This document shows positions 25,511-35,230 of a stretch of 64,000 bases of DNA, piece by piece. How positions within the stretch are numbered: position 1 is the first letter of the stretch; each line of letters begins with the position of its first letter. This stretch comes from DATCRE01 sp035493595 (GTDB taxonomy: Bacteria; Bacteroidota; Bacteroidia; Cytophagales; Cyclobacteriaceae). Both the position numbers and the translations under genes were made by a program. Below the pieces are notes generated by a model. It ran no database searches. It was not told the origin of the DNA and saw only the letters and a program-made list of their open reading frames with translations. The stretch spans positions 1-64,000 of the forward strand of contig DATJHZ010000195.1 in the NCBI GenBank assembly GCA_035493595.1, given 5' to 3'.

Positions 25511-25728
25511 AATTTTAAAATTCGTGAGGTTTCTTTACTAAAGCTTAAAACTATAAAACATCATGACAAGTGAAACAAAACAAACAACATACGATTCAAA
25601 AACCTGAAAAATAGGCATTCTGTTTTAAAGTATGCCAGTTCTTATTCTGTTTTAGTTATCTATTTTCGTTAAGTGTAAATTAACATTTATCTCTACGTTG
25701 TACCGAATGCTTAATACTAAAGAAATAT

Positions 25729-26196
25729 ATGAAACCTACTATTAATGATGTTATCGTTCATTTACAGAGGCACTATACCGAAAGAGATATTCTTCTTTTT
25801 GAGGGAGCATCTGATGAAGATATCAATCAGTTGGAAGAAACGTTGAGGTGTAGGCTTCCTGAAGATATAAAAATATTTTACAGATTTACAGACGGATTTA
25901 TTGGCAGGGCAGATGCTTTTCGAATAATCCCGATACGAGAGATTAATGAACGAAGAAAAGTTGCTTACCTATTTCAACAAGGTAACTTTGATATCGCCGA
26001 GTTTTTTCTCTATCAAAGTTTATGGACTATAAACAGAGATATCATTGATGAAGATAAGTACACCATTTATAATCATGATGCCGACCTGGTGCATCTTACT
26101 GATTCTTTTGCAGAATTCTTAGACGTATTTTTAAAAGGAGGAGTCTATAACGGTCTGGGCGAGTGGAAGCAACAAATAAAATCGTTAAGAAAGTAA
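25729..26196 (+). CDS. SMI1/KNR4 (SUKH) family protein
   Basis: The 155-residue protein has the SUKH pattern: GASDEDINQLEETLRCRLPEDIKIFYRFTDG, then the middle strand IIPIREINERRKV and the C-terminal LTDSFAEFLDVFLKGG. SUKH proteins are best known as immunity proteins against contact-dependent or polymorphic toxins, but solitary copies with housekeeping roles exist. No toxin gene lies beside it. It is cytoplasmic. Confidence 0.88.
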   Translation: MKPTINDVIVHLQRHYTERDILLFEGASDEDINQLEETLRCRLPEDIKIFYRFTDGFIGRADAFRIIPIREINERRKVAYLFQQGNFDIAEFFLYQSLWTINRDIIDEDKYTIYNHDADLVHLTDSFAEFLDVFLKGGVYNGLGEWKQQIKSLRK

Positions 26197-26296
26197 AAAC
26201 TTCAGATTACTTAAAAGTAGCTTAAAGCTGAAATCTATTTAGCTATAAAATCCATAACTTAGGTAATTTCAATGAAGTTTATAACGGAGAATGTAA

Positions 26297-28684
26297 ATGC
26301 TAAAGCTCTTTAAATTTGTTTTCGTTGGTTTCATAGTATCACTTATTGGAATGGCTTGCCTCAAGCCGATCGATGGCACACTGACCATGATTTTGCAGAA
26401 ACTCAAGGTCTATCAGCAATACAGACCACAGCAGAAAATTTATGTTCACCTTGACAAACCATTCTACGGAGTGGGTGAGGATATCTGGTTTAGTACATAC
26501 CTGGTTAATGCCGCATTCAATACTCCCGACTCTATCAACAAAGTAGTATATGTAGAACTCTTCAACGCGGAGAAGAAAATGCTGCAACAACGTGCATTGT
26601 ATTCACCTAACGGAATATCACATGGCGACTTTCATCTGGAGGAAAATCTGCCTTCAGGTAATTATGTTATTCGTGCCTACACCAGTTACATGAAGAATTT
26701 TGATGAAGACTTTTTCTTTGTTAAAGAAGTTACAGTACTGAGGAATGACGATACAACTCCACAAGTATTACAAAGCAATCAGAGTATTGATATTCAATTT
26801 TTTCCTGAAGGAGGAAATTTTTTGACAGGCGCTGAAAACAGGATAGCCTTTAAAGCAACAGACAACTATGGCAGAGGTGTTGACTTTCAGGGTGAAATTC
26901 TGGATGAAAATAATACAGTCATTACAACCTTTTCGAGTGAGCATTTAGGTATGGGACTGCTACGAATCACACCGCTCTATGGAAAGCGCTACCATGCTCG
27001 CATCAAAAATAACGTTGAATTTCCGTTGCCTGAAGTGGTCCAGAAAAGTTACCTGCTTAAAACAATGGATATCGGACCGTTCATAAAAGTCATTGCTTAT
27101 AGTGACCGAAAAAACTTCTCCAAAGATCCCCTTCCTGTTTATGTTGTAGCGCAGTCTAACGGAGTAGCTAGTTTTGCTGCACAGGGAGAGATCGCCAGTT
27201 CATCTGTGATCATAAATATTCCTAAAAGCAAATTATCGTCAGGCATAACACAGATTACATTGTTAGATGGTCATGGTGTTCCTCAATGTGAACGATTAGT
27301 TTTTATTAATCATCAGGACGTTTTAAAATTTAAAATTGCTCAGGATACTGCCTTCTACACCAAGCGAAAAAAGGTAACGTTAGATGTTCATGTCTCAACA
27401 AATGAGGGCAGTTCTGCTCAGGGCTATTTTTCGATGTCTGTTTATGATGAAACTAAGATAACGGATAAGGAAAAATATCCCATTTCTATTGTATCGCAGC
27501 TTCTTCTTGCGTCAGATCTGAAGGGAAGAATTGAAGAACCCGGATACTATTTTAAAGACACGACGGCGACTACAAAACTACATGCTGACTTGCTGATGAT
27601 GACTCAGGGATGGAGAAGATTTACCTGGAAGGAGGTTCTTGCTGATACACTAAAGCCTGTTAATTATTATCTGGAGCAAGGGATAGTAATCAGAGGAAAA
27701 CTTCTGAAGACAATTACAAATAAACCAGCTAAGAATAGTGAGCTGAAGATAATGACATCTAATAGTGATTTACTGGTGATAAAAACTGATAGCCTGGGAA
27801 GATTTTATACAGACAATCTCGTCTATTTTGATTCCACTGAACTCTTTATACAAACGGATAATGCCAGAGGAAAGCAAGCTGATTTGAAATTTCAACTGGA
27901 TCCATTTAATCCTTCAACACCGTTACATGTTATCACGTTGCCGACAGAGTTGCCTGATGCGATGGCATTTCTCGAACAAACAAAAATCATTAATCAGATT
28001 GCTGAAGGTTATAAGAAAGAAGGGGAAGCTACAGTGTTGAAAGCTGTAGAAGTAAAGGCTACAAAGGAGGAACTCTCCAGTACCACCAAACTTTATGGTA
28101 CTGCCGATGTTACTATTAATATGAAAGATATGCCATCAACGGGATACATTAATATTTTGCAGGTACTGCAAGGCCGGGTAGCGGGTGTAAGTGTCATGGG
28201 TAATCCGCCAACGGTTAGTATTCGTGGTGGTGGTGAACCGCTTTTCCTACTTAACGGTATGCAGGTTGATTATACTATGATATCCAATATTCCTGTAAAC
28301 GATGTCGAATCTATCGATGTGTTAAAAGGTGCAAGTGCATCCATCTACGGTGGAAGAGGTGGCAATGGTGTAATCGCCATCTACACCAAGAAAGGCGGTT
28401 ACACAACACGTCCTGCAATAGGAATTCATAACTTAAAATATCCTGGCTTCTATAAGGCAAGAGAATTTTATTCACCCAAATATGATGTAGCAGAAGGGAA
28501 TGAAAAAGTGCCAGACATTCGAAATACTTTATATTGGAATCCATCAATTAAAACAGACAAGAATGGCAATGTAAAGATTAGCTTCTTCACGTCAGATGTC
28601 AGTGCGGAATATAAAGTTGTAATGGAGGGAATTTCAAAGAATGGAATTGCAGGAACCGGTATCCATCATTTTATTGTGAAATAA
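26297..28684 (+). CDS. MG2-domain protein with C-terminal TonB-receptor plug domain
   Basis: The 795-residue exported protein begins with a hydrophobic signal segment (about 8-25). QQKIYVHLDKPFYGVGEDIW marks an alpha-2-macroglobulin MG2-like domain (about 45-150), followed by further beta-sandwich domains. Near 595-700 comes a TonB-dependent-receptor plug with LQVLQGRVAGVSV, VSIRGGGEPLFLLNG and VESIDVLKGASASIYGGRGG. There is no room for the 22-stranded barrel, so it is not a transporter by itself. This architecture is known in Bacteroidota but its role is unclear; the plug may be used as an adaptor domain. It is not in an obvious operon. Confidence 0.8.
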   Translation: MLKLFKFVFVGFIVSLIGMACLKPIDGTLTMILQKLKVYQQYRPQQKIYVHLDKPFYGVGEDIWFSTYLVNAAFNTPDSINKVVYVELFNAEKKMLQQRALYSPNGISHGDFHLEENLPSGNYVIRAYTSYMKNFDEDFFFVKEVTVLRNDDTTPQVLQSNQSIDIQFFPEGGNFLTGAENRIAFKATDNYGRGVDFQGEILDENNTVITTFSSEHLGMGLLRITPLYGKRYHARIKNNVEFPLPEVVQKSYLLKTMDIGPFIKVIAYSDRKNFSKDPLPVYVVAQSNGVASFAAQGEIASSSVIINIPKSKLSSGITQITLLDGHGVPQCERLVFINHQDVLKFKIAQDTAFYTKRKKVTLDVHVSTNEGSSAQGYFSMSVYDETKITDKEKYPISIVSQLLLASDLKGRIEEPGYYFKDTTATTKLHADLLMMTQGWRRFTWKEVLADTLKPVNYYLEQGIVIRGKLLKTITNKPAKNSELKIMTSNSDLLVIKTDSLGRFYTDNLVYFDSTELFIQTDNARGKQADLKFQLDPFNPSTPLHVITLPTELPDAMAFLEQTKIINQIAEGYKKEGEATVLKAVEVKATKEELSSTTKLYGTADVTINMKDMPSTGYINILQVLQGRVAGVSVMGNPPTVSIRGGGEPLFLLNGMQVDYTMISNIPVNDVESIDVLKGASASIYGGRGGNGVIAIYTKKGGYTTRPAIGIHNLKYPGFYKAREFYSPKYDVAEGNEKVPDIRNTLYWNPSIKTDKNGNVKISFFTSDVSAEYKVVMEGISKNGIAGTGIHHFIVK

Positions 28685-28790
28685 AAACTTATAAGTATCG
28701 TCTCATTTGAGTTTCATGGTTTGTAGTGCTATCTTAATGAATCCTTTGATAGATTCCTTTAACATTGATGACGTAGTTTAATAGACCTTC

Positions 28791-30224
28791 ATGATAGCAA
28801 GAACAGCATCTTTCAGTTTTATTGTTTTGATGATGCTCATGCTTCTGAATGCTTGTGAGCGAATAAGGCCCAAACCTCCACAAGCCACCAACATTGACTC
28901 TACACTTACCATTCCACTTTCTACCATCAACATACCCATTGATTATGAAGTGGCAAAGCTTGAGGAGATGATTAATACAAAAATCAAAGGCGTATTTCTG
29001 GATCAATGGTTAAAACTAAATAATAAGGGAGATAGTTTGTATCTGCAACTCGAGAAACGAAGTGATATAAAATTGTCGTGGGATAAAAAAACGTTATCGT
29101 ATTCCCTTCCCTTAAATGTATCGGCGAAATTTAAGAAATCTATAGCAGGTATCAGGTTAAAAAATTCTGAACCCATTAAAACACAACTAACGCTTTACGT
29201 TTCTTCACAGATAGAATTAGACAATCGCTGGAATTTAAAAACAAAGTCGACAATCAAAAAGATAAATTGGATATCAGATCCTCAGCTCAATCTTGCTTTC
29301 ATAAAAGTAAATCTTCGAAAGATAGTGGAGAATATGATTGAGAAAAACGAAGATAAATTATTATCGAAGCTGGATAATGCCTTGGGTAATGTTGTTGATA
29401 TGCGCAAAGTTGTTTCTAAAATCTGGATGGATTTACAGAAGCCTATTCGCATCAACAAGAAAGGTCTGCAGATCTGGCTTAAGGCCGAAGCACAAAATAT
29501 GTCAGCACGATTTGTAGATAAAGATCCTGAACTGATAACATTAGAAGTAGAACTAAAAGCATTTGTTCAGACAATACTGGAACATGAAACAGTTCCCGCA
29601 TCAAATGCTATACTTCCACCTTTTAAAAGAAAAGATAATGACAGCACTGGCCTTACTATTTTTGTATTATCGAAAATTCCTTTTGAAGTAGTTAACGAAA
29701 TTCTTAATCGTGAACTTGATGGTAAAGCGTTAGCAGCAAAGGGTTATTCAACCACCATTAAGAAAATTGATGTTTATGGAACTGCGAAAGGACTTGCCAT
29801 TAAATTAAAAGTAAGAGGAGATCTGGACGGCCAGCTTTATGTAACAGCTACTCCCGGATATGACACGCTTAAAGCCCGTCTTTTCGCCAATCATTTTAGT
29901 TTTGATATTGATTCTGAGAATGCATTACTCAACTCCGCCGATTGGCTTCTGCATGATGATGCATTGGATACTATCAAAAAAGTATTGGTGGTTGATCTTA
30001 AGCCCTATGTAGATGCGCTACCATTTTTGATTGTACAGGCTGTGGACAGAGGGAAGGTTGGCGAAAAAATTGATCTGACAATAGATGAGCTTGACCTGAA
30101 GCCTCTTCAATACATTATTACAAAACGCAATTTTCAGATTATGTTTGAAGCTGAGGGTAAGGCGTCAATAAGCTTAAAAGCAAAAGTGTTTGCAGGTAAA
30201 AAGGAAAAAGTTAATCAACGGTGA
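28791..30224 (+). CDS. DUF4403 family lipoprotein
   Basis: The 477-residue protein has a lipoprotein signal ending in LMLLNAC, so Cys22 should be lipidated. The mature part STLTIPLSTINIPIDYEVAKL is the start of the DUF4403 family, which has a repeated lipid-binding-tunnel-like beta fold. TPGYDTLKARLFANHFSFDID and WLLHDDAL are later family features. It is probably attached to the outer membrane. It ends five bases before the end of the convergent ABC gene, a family also linked to lipid movement, but a functional tie is only a guess. Confidence 0.85.
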   Translation: MIARTASFSFIVLMMLMLLNACERIRPKPPQATNIDSTLTIPLSTINIPIDYEVAKLEEMINTKIKGVFLDQWLKLNNKGDSLYLQLEKRSDIKLSWDKKTLSYSLPLNVSAKFKKSIAGIRLKNSEPIKTQLTLYVSSQIELDNRWNLKTKSTIKKINWISDPQLNLAFIKVNLRKIVENMIEKNEDKLLSKLDNALGNVVDMRKVVSKIWMDLQKPIRINKKGLQIWLKAEAQNMSARFVDKDPELITLEVELKAFVQTILEHETVPASNAILPPFKRKDNDSTGLTIFVLSKIPFEVVNEILNRELDGKALAAKGYSTTIKKIDVYGTAKGLAIKLKVRGDLDGQLYVTATPGYDTLKARLFANHFSFDIDSENALLNSADWLLHDDALDTIKKVLVVDLKPYVDALPFLIVQAVDRGKVGEKIDLTIDELDLKPLQYIITKRNFQIMFEAEGKASISLKAKVFAGKKEKVNQR

Positions 30225-30229
30225 TTGAT

Positions 30230-30979
30230 TTATTTCCCCCGAAGAGTTCTCATCACCTTGTTCGCAAATACAAAATCATCAACCTCTTGTACTCCTGAGT
30301 TAGTGATGGTGCGATTTGTACCTTCCCAGATCTTCTGGCCTTTAAAAATAAACATGATCTTCTCACCAATACCCATCACCGAATTCATATCGTGTGTTAC
30401 TACAATGGTTGTGATGTCAAAGTCTTCAGAGATATCCTGAATAAGTTCATCAATAAGAATGGATGTTTGTGGATCGAGACCTGAGTTAGGCTCATCACAA
30501 AATAGATAGTTGGGGTTGTTAACAATAGCACGTGCAATGCCCACACGTTTCTTCATACCACCGCTGAGCTCAGAAGTCATTTTCTTGTTGGCATTCTCAA
30601 GTCCCACACGCTTCAGACAGAAATTTACTCGTTCCATCTTCTCTTCGTATTTCATCTTGGTAAGAATATCCAACGGAAACCTCACGTTCTCTTCTACATT
30701 TTTAGAATCGAAAAGTGCGCCACCCTGAAAGAGCATACCAATTTCACGACGTACTTCTGTTTTCATGTCTACATCGCCATTGGTAAAATCACGACCGTCA
30801 AAGAAAACAGTGCCTGTATCAGGTTTGGCAAGTCCAACAATGCATTTAAGTAAAACACTTTTACCTGTACCACTGGCACCAATGATCAGGTTGGGTTTTC
30901 CTTTTTCAAATACTCCGCTCACATCTTTAAGAATGTCGCGGTCAGCAAATGATTTTGATATATGTTCGATTGAAATCAT
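30230..30979 (-). CDS. ABC transporter ATP-binding protein, MlaF-like
   Basis: The 249-residue ATPase has Walker A GASGTGKS (about 34-41), signature ELSGGMKKRVGIARA, Walker B YLFCDEPNSGLDP and the switch motif VVTHDMNSVMGI. These match the MlaF branch that energises phospholipid transport between the two membranes. It follows the MlaE-type permease with a four-base overlap, so the two are translated as a unit. The substrate-binding MlaD (MCE) gene is not in the window. Confidence 0.92.
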   Translation of the reverse strand: MISIEHISKSFADRDILKDVSGVFEKGKPNLIIGASGTGKSVLLKCIVGLAKPDTGTVFFDGRDFTNGDVDMKTEVRREIGMLFQGGALFDSKNVEENVRFPLDILTKMKYEEKMERVNFCLKRVGLENANKKMTSELSGGMKKRVGIARAIVNNPNYLFCDEPNSGLDPQTSILIDELIQDISEDFDITTIVVTHDMNSVMGIGEKIMFIFKGQKIWEGTNRTITNSGVQEVDDFVFANKVMRTLRGK

Positions 30980-31713
30980 CTTCCCAATAAAAGTTGAGCT
31001 AATAAATAATCAGCAACAAGAACTGCAATAACGCTTATCGTTACAGCCTTGGTACTTGAGATGCCTACTTCCAAAGCGCCGCCCTGTGTGTAATATCCTT
31101 TGAAACATGATATAGATGAAATCAAAAATCCAAAAGTAAAAGCTTTAATCAACGCGAAGGTTATGGTAAATGGATTGAACTCAGAACGTAGTCCTTGTAT
31201 AAATTCACCAGGTGCTACAATGTTAGTTACAATACCTACCAGATAGCCACCAATCATACCACACACCAGTGAAAAGATTACCAGTAACGGATACATAAGT
31301 GATGACGCAATGATTTTGGGAAGCGCTAAATAGGATATGGAGTTAATACCCATCACCTCCAGTGCATCAATCTGTTCGGTAATACGCATCGTTCCAAGAC
31401 CGCCTGCAATGCTGCCACCAACTTTACCAGCATAGATAAGCGACATGATGGTGGGGCAGAGTTCAAGCACAAGCATTTCGCGTACTACCTGAGAAATAAC
31501 ATAATGCGGAATGAAAGGACTGTTCAGCATGTTGAAAGCAGTCTGTACAGTATCCACCGCGCCAACAAACAATGACACAAGCATGAACAGCCAGAGCGAA
31601 CCCACGCCAATGTTCATGCATTCGTCGAGAGTAAGTTTGTAATATGTTCTGAATGATTCCCGGTTGGTAAACAGGTTACCGAGAAAGATAAAATACTGAC
31701 CAATTTCTTTCAT
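30976..31713 (-). CDS. ABC transporter permease, MlaE-like
   Basis: The 245-residue inner-membrane protein has about five to six helices and the MlaE signature regions TVQTAFNMLNSPFIPHYVIS, REMLVLELCPTIMSLIYAGK and GGSIAGGLGTMRITEQIDALEVMGIN. It forms the membrane core of a phospholipid/toluene-resistance type transporter with the MlaF-like ATPase encoded next to it. Length is close to the family norm. It is divergent from the SDR gene with 67 bases between start codons. Confidence 0.92.
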   Translation of the reverse strand: MKEIGQYFIFLGNLFTNRESFRTYYKLTLDECMNIGVGSLWLFMLVSLFVGAVDTVQTAFNMLNSPFIPHYVISQVVREMLVLELCPTIMSLIYAGKVGGSIAGGLGTMRITEQIDALEVMGINSISYLALPKIIASSLMYPLLVIFSLVCGMIGGYLVGIVTNIVAPGEFIQGLRSEFNPFTITFALIKAFTFGFLISSISCFKGYYTQGGALEVGISSTKAVTISVIAVLVADYLLAQLLLGR

Positions 31714-31780
31714 GAAGGCGCTTCGTTAGACCGCTGCTGTTATTATCTTGCTAAAGATACTTCAAAATAGAAAACCAGCA

Positions 31781-32488
31781 ATGAACAAGCTTATTGTAGT
31801 GACGGGTGGTACGAAAGGTATAGGCAGGGCAATTCTTGAAAAGTTTGCTGCACAGGGTTTTGACCTGGCAACCTGCGCCAGAAATAAAGCTGATTTAGAG
31901 CATCTTAAAAGCGAAATAGAGAAAAAACATTCAGGTTCTAGTCTCTTTACACAGGTAGCTGATCTCTCCAAAAATAGTGACGTAAAAAAATTTACTGACT
32001 ACATTCTCAACCTTAAAAGACCAGTTGATATTCTGGTTAACAATGCCGGATACTTTGAACCCGGTGAGATTTCAACCGAACCGGAAGGAACGTTGGAAGG
32101 TATGATGAACGCTAATTTATACAGTGCCTACTATACTACCCGCGGGCTGATTCAGAGTATGAAAGACAGAAAGGCAGGACATGTTTTTAATATGTGCTCC
32201 GTTGCCAGCCTGAAGGCTTACTCCAATGGAGGATCGTATGCTATTTCAAAATTTGCCTTACTTGGTTTCTCGAAATGTCTTCGAGAGGAATTAATGACCT
32301 GGGGCATTCGTGTTACCGCTGTTATGCCTGGTGCAACGCGAACAGCCAGCTGGGATGGAGTCAATCTTCCGGACGAACGCTTTATGAAAGCTGAAGATGT
32401 GGCCGAAGCTGTCTGCAGCGCATGGCTGCTTTCTGATCGAAGTGTTGTTGAAGAGCTGCTAATCAGGCCTCAATTAGGCGATATCTGA
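31781..32488 (+). CDS. short-chain dehydrogenase/reductase
   Basis: The oxidoreductase of about 235 residues has the NAD(P) motif TGGTKGIG (about 8-15), the NNAG strand VDILVNNAGYF, catalytic Ser in MCSVASLKAY and YAISK with Tyr and Lys. The ARN after strand 2 suggests NADPH preference. The substrate is not evident. The frame opens at 31748, but the ATG at 31781 gives the normal N-terminus MNKLIVVTGGTKG. Confidence 0.9.
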   Translation: MNKLIVVTGGTKGIGRAILEKFAAQGFDLATCARNKADLEHLKSEIEKKHSGSSLFTQVADLSKNSDVKKFTDYILNLKRPVDILVNNAGYFEPGEISTEPEGTLEGMMNANLYSAYYTTRGLIQSMKDRKAGHVFNMCSVASLKAYSNGGSYAISKFALLGFSKCLREELMTWGIRVTAVMPGATRTASWDGVNLPDERFMKAEDVAEAVCSAWLLSDRSVVEELLIRPQLGDI

Positions 32489-32548
32489 TTGCGTTTTTAT
32501 TCCGTATATTCTTTCAATCCCCACGAACAAAATCTCCTGTTTAAGGGT

Positions 32549-32556
32549 TAATTTTG
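32549..32556 (+). promoter_or_regulatory. -7 promoter element of ispG (TAATTTTG)
   Basis: TAATTTTG fits TAnnTTTG and lies 17 bases before the GTG start of ispG. A weaker TAGTCTTG overlaps the start codon and is not a usable promoter. Confidence 0.5.
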
Positions 32557-32573
32557 TTGTAAACTATAGTCTT

Positions 32574-34562
32574 GTGAATTCTCAAATAGCTGCCGTTAAA
32601 AACTATTGCAATAGCCTGGTTCAGTACAGTCGCCGTAAAACCGTTGAAGTGAAGATTGGTGATGTGGCCATGGGTGGAAATAATCCTATTCGTGTTCAAT
32701 CCATGACAACTATCGATACCATGGACACGATGGGTTCGGTTGAACAAACTATACGCATGGTGGAAGCAGGCTGCGAATATGTACGCATCACTGCACCAAG
32801 TATCAAAGAAGCACAAAATCTTGAAGCGATAAAGAAAGAACTTCGCTTGCGCGGATATAACGTTCCACTTGTAGCCGATATCCATTTCACACCCAATGCT
32901 GCCGAACTTGCCGCACGACTTGTTGAAAAAGTACGCATCAATCCGGGCAACTATGCCGATAAAAAAAGATTTGAAGAAATAGAATATACAGATGCTTCAT
33001 ACGAAGCTGAACTTGAACGCATCCGCCTGAAGTTTACACCACTGATCAAGATTTGCAAAGAGTATGGAACAGCCATGCGCATTGGTACAAATCATGGTTC
33101 ATTGTCAGATAGAATCTTAAGTCGCTATGGTGATACACCACTTGGCATGGTGGAATCTGCGTTAGAGTTTCTTCGCATTTGTGAAGATCTTCAGTATTAC
33201 AATATTGTGTTGTCGATGAAATCAAGTAACCCGCAAGTGATGGTTCAGGCTTATCGGTTGCTGGTTCATAAACTTGATGTTGAAGGATTCAAACCCTATC
33301 CGTTACACCTCGGTGTTACAGAAGCTGGTGATGGAGAAGATGGTCGTATTAAATCAGCAGTCGGCATTGGTACATTACTTGAAGATGGTTTAGGTGATAC
33401 AGTACGTGTATCACTCACAGAAGAACCAGAAGCTGAAGCACCGGTAGCACAAGTAATGGTTGATCGTTATAATGATCGTGAAAATCACAAGAGCATCAAG
33501 TCGATTGAAGAATCTCCGATAGATCCTTTTGCTTATACACGTCGTGTTTCGCGTGAAGTTGTAAATATTGGTGGCAGCCATCACGTGCCTCGTGTTATTG
33601 CAGACTTAAGCTCCATTGAGATTAATGATTATAAAGACTTACGTTGCATTGGTCATTTCTATCTGCCCGAGCCTGACAAATGGCGCATGAATGATCAAGG
33701 TGCTGATTACATTTACAGTGGCAAGAAGCCTATCGATTTCATGTTACCCAATGGGTTAAAGGAAATCAGAGATTATGATGTATGGCTGAAGAGCGAGGAT
33801 AAAGTAAACAAGCTTCCTTTATTCACGAAAGAAAATTATTTCAAATCATCATCACGACATGGTGCTATCAACTTCATTCAATTTTCGATCGATGATCTTG
33901 ATGATGCTTTATTAAATGTTTTGCGAGAAGATAAAACACTCATCGCCATTGTTGAAACAGACAATGCTCATGCTATGGCAGAGTTGAGAAGATTATTTTT
34001 TGATTTGGTTACACGCAAAATTGATGTGCCCGTAATTGTTTCCAGAAAATATAAAGTGGAAGAGGAAGACAGCTTCCGCATTTATGCTGCTACTGATGCC
34101 GGTGGATTATTTATCGATGGCTTTGGTGATGGCATCATGTTAGGTTTTGAAAATGTCACTGATAAAAATGAACAATTGCGTTGGGCTGATATCAGCAACA
34201 AAACTGCTTTTGGAATTTTGCAGGCCACACGTAATCGCATGTCGAAGACAGAGTATATTTCATGTCCGTCATGTGGAAGAACACTCTTTGACTTGCAGGA
34301 AACCACGGCCATGATACGCAAACGCACTGATCACTTAAAAGGAGTGAAGATTGGTATTATGGGTTGCATCGTTAACGGTCCTGGCGAAATGGCCGATGCT
34401 GATTATGGCTATGTTGGTTCAGGTCCCGGACGAATAACGTTGTATCGCGGCAAAGAAGTGGTAAAGAAAAATGTTCCATCCGTAAATGCTGTTGATGAAT
34501 TAATAGGACTGATACGCGAAGATGGAAGCTGGATTGAGCCTGAGCTCATTGAAAAATTTTAA
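32574..34562 (+). CDS. ispG: 4-hydroxy-3-methylbut-2-enyl-diphosphate synthase (large form)
   Basis: The 662-residue enzyme catalyses the sixth step of the MEP isoprenoid pathway, reducing MEcPP to HMBPP with a [4Fe-4S] cluster. The N-terminal TIM barrel carries GGNNPIRVQSMTTIDTMDT, and the cluster Cys are Cys564 and Cys567 (CPSCGRT) and Cys598 (MGCIVNGPGE). About 250 extra residues sit between the two conserved domains, as in plant, chlamydial and Bacteroidota enzymes, where this insert is a second barrel-like domain. Most E. coli-type enzymes have about 370 residues. The start is a GTG; the family N-terminus YCNSLVQYSRRKTVEV supports it. Confidence 0.96.
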   Translation: MNSQIAAVKNYCNSLVQYSRRKTVEVKIGDVAMGGNNPIRVQSMTTIDTMDTMGSVEQTIRMVEAGCEYVRITAPSIKEAQNLEAIKKELRLRGYNVPLVADIHFTPNAAELAARLVEKVRINPGNYADKKRFEEIEYTDASYEAELERIRLKFTPLIKICKEYGTAMRIGTNHGSLSDRILSRYGDTPLGMVESALEFLRICEDLQYYNIVLSMKSSNPQVMVQAYRLLVHKLDVEGFKPYPLHLGVTEAGDGEDGRIKSAVGIGTLLEDGLGDTVRVSLTEEPEAEAPVAQVMVDRYNDRENHKSIKSIEESPIDPFAYTRRVSREVVNIGGSHHVPRVIADLSSIEINDYKDLRCIGHFYLPEPDKWRMNDQGADYIYSGKKPIDFMLPNGLKEIRDYDVWLKSEDKVNKLPLFTKENYFKSSSRHGAINFIQFSIDDLDDALLNVLREDKTLIAIVETDNAHAMAELRRLFFDLVTRKIDVPVIVSRKYKVEEEDSFRIYAATDAGGLFIDGFGDGIMLGFENVTDKNEQLRWADISNKTAFGILQATRNRMSKTEYISCPSCGRTLFDLQETTAMIRKRTDHLKGVKIGIMGCIVNGPGEMADADYGYVGSGPGRITLYRGKEVVKKNVPSVNAVDELIGLIREDGSWIEPELIEKF

Positions 34563-34564
34563 AC

Positions 34565-34792
34565 ATGAATAGTATGGCAGAGCAACAAGATTTGAATAAA
34601 ACTGAACAGAACAAGAAGAATTCCTTTTTGGATTACTTCAGAGTAAATGAAGTGTTTGGATATTTCTTTCGTTCAAAAGATCCGTCGCGTCCAAGCAATA
34701 TCAACATTAAAATGATGCATGGTGTGAATAAGATCTCCATCATTGTATTTCTGCTTGGCGTTATCTATCTCATCATTAAACGATTTCTCTGA
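34565..34792 (+). CDS. small membrane protein, 75 residues, unknown function
   Basis: The protein has a hydrophilic N-terminus (NKTEQNKKNSFLDYFRVNEV), then GYFFRSKDPSRPSNIN, and one C-terminal transmembrane helix (ISIIVFLLGVIYLIIKRFL). Such small tail-anchored proteins are conserved next to ispG or elsewhere in Bacteroidota, I believe, but I cannot name the family with certainty. It starts two bases after ispG and is followed immediately by a GTG start, so the three genes form one operon. Confidence 0.75.
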   Translation: MNSMAEQQDLNKTEQNKKNSFLDYFRVNEVFGYFFRSKDPSRPSNINIKMMHGVNKISIIVFLLGVIYLIIKRFL

Positions 34793-35146
34793 GTGAATAT
34801 AGAGGGCTATCGCAATTATTGTCTCAAAAAGAAAGGTGTTACCGAAGAGTTTCCTTTTGATGAGAGTACACTTGTATTTAAGGTTATGGGCAAGATCTTT
34901 GCCCTCACCGGTGTTGAAAATTTTGCCAGCATTAACCTGAAGGTTGATCCGGAAATAGGGGCGGAGCTTCGTGAGCAGTACACATCTGTTAAACCCGGTT
35001 ATCACATGAATAAAAAGCACTGGATAACGGTGGTGATTGATGGCTCCATTCCTGATAAGCTGGTGCTTCAATGGACAGATAATTCTTATCAATTAGTAGT
35101 TTCGGCACTCACTAAAAGCCAAAAAACAGCGTTAGATGCTATGTAA
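34793..35146 (+). CDS. MmcQ/YjbR family protein
   Basis: The 117-residue protein has the YjbR fold signature: YCLKKKGVTEEFPFDESTLV, FKVMGKIFAL, then VKPGYHMNKKHWITVVIDG and VSALTKSQK. The fold resembles a double-wing DNA-binding domain, and some members are called DNA-binding, though proof is thin. The GTG start directly follows the TGA of the small membrane gene, pointing to translational coupling. Confidence 0.88.
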   Translation: MNIEGYRNYCLKKKGVTEEFPFDESTLVFKVMGKIFALTGVENFASINLKVDPEIGAELREQYTSVKPGYHMNKKHWITVVIDGSIPDKLVLQWTDNSYQLVVSALTKSQKTALDAM

Positions 35147-35205
35147 AATCGACCTTATGACCTTTATAAAGGCCTCTGGATTAGGATACTTATGCCTATT
35201 TTCTT

Positions 35206-35213
35206 TATTTTTG
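35206..35213 (+). promoter_or_regulatory. -7 promoter element (TATTTTTG)
   Basis: TATTTTTG matches TAnnTTTG and ends 17 bases before the start of the lipoprotein gene at 35231. Confidence 0.55.
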
Positions 35214-35230
35214 CTTGATTACCCCTATCC

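Noticed and set aside
32567..32574. TAGTCTTG as the ispG promoter
   Set aside because: It overlaps the start codon; TAATTTTG at 32549-32556 is better placed and matches exactly.
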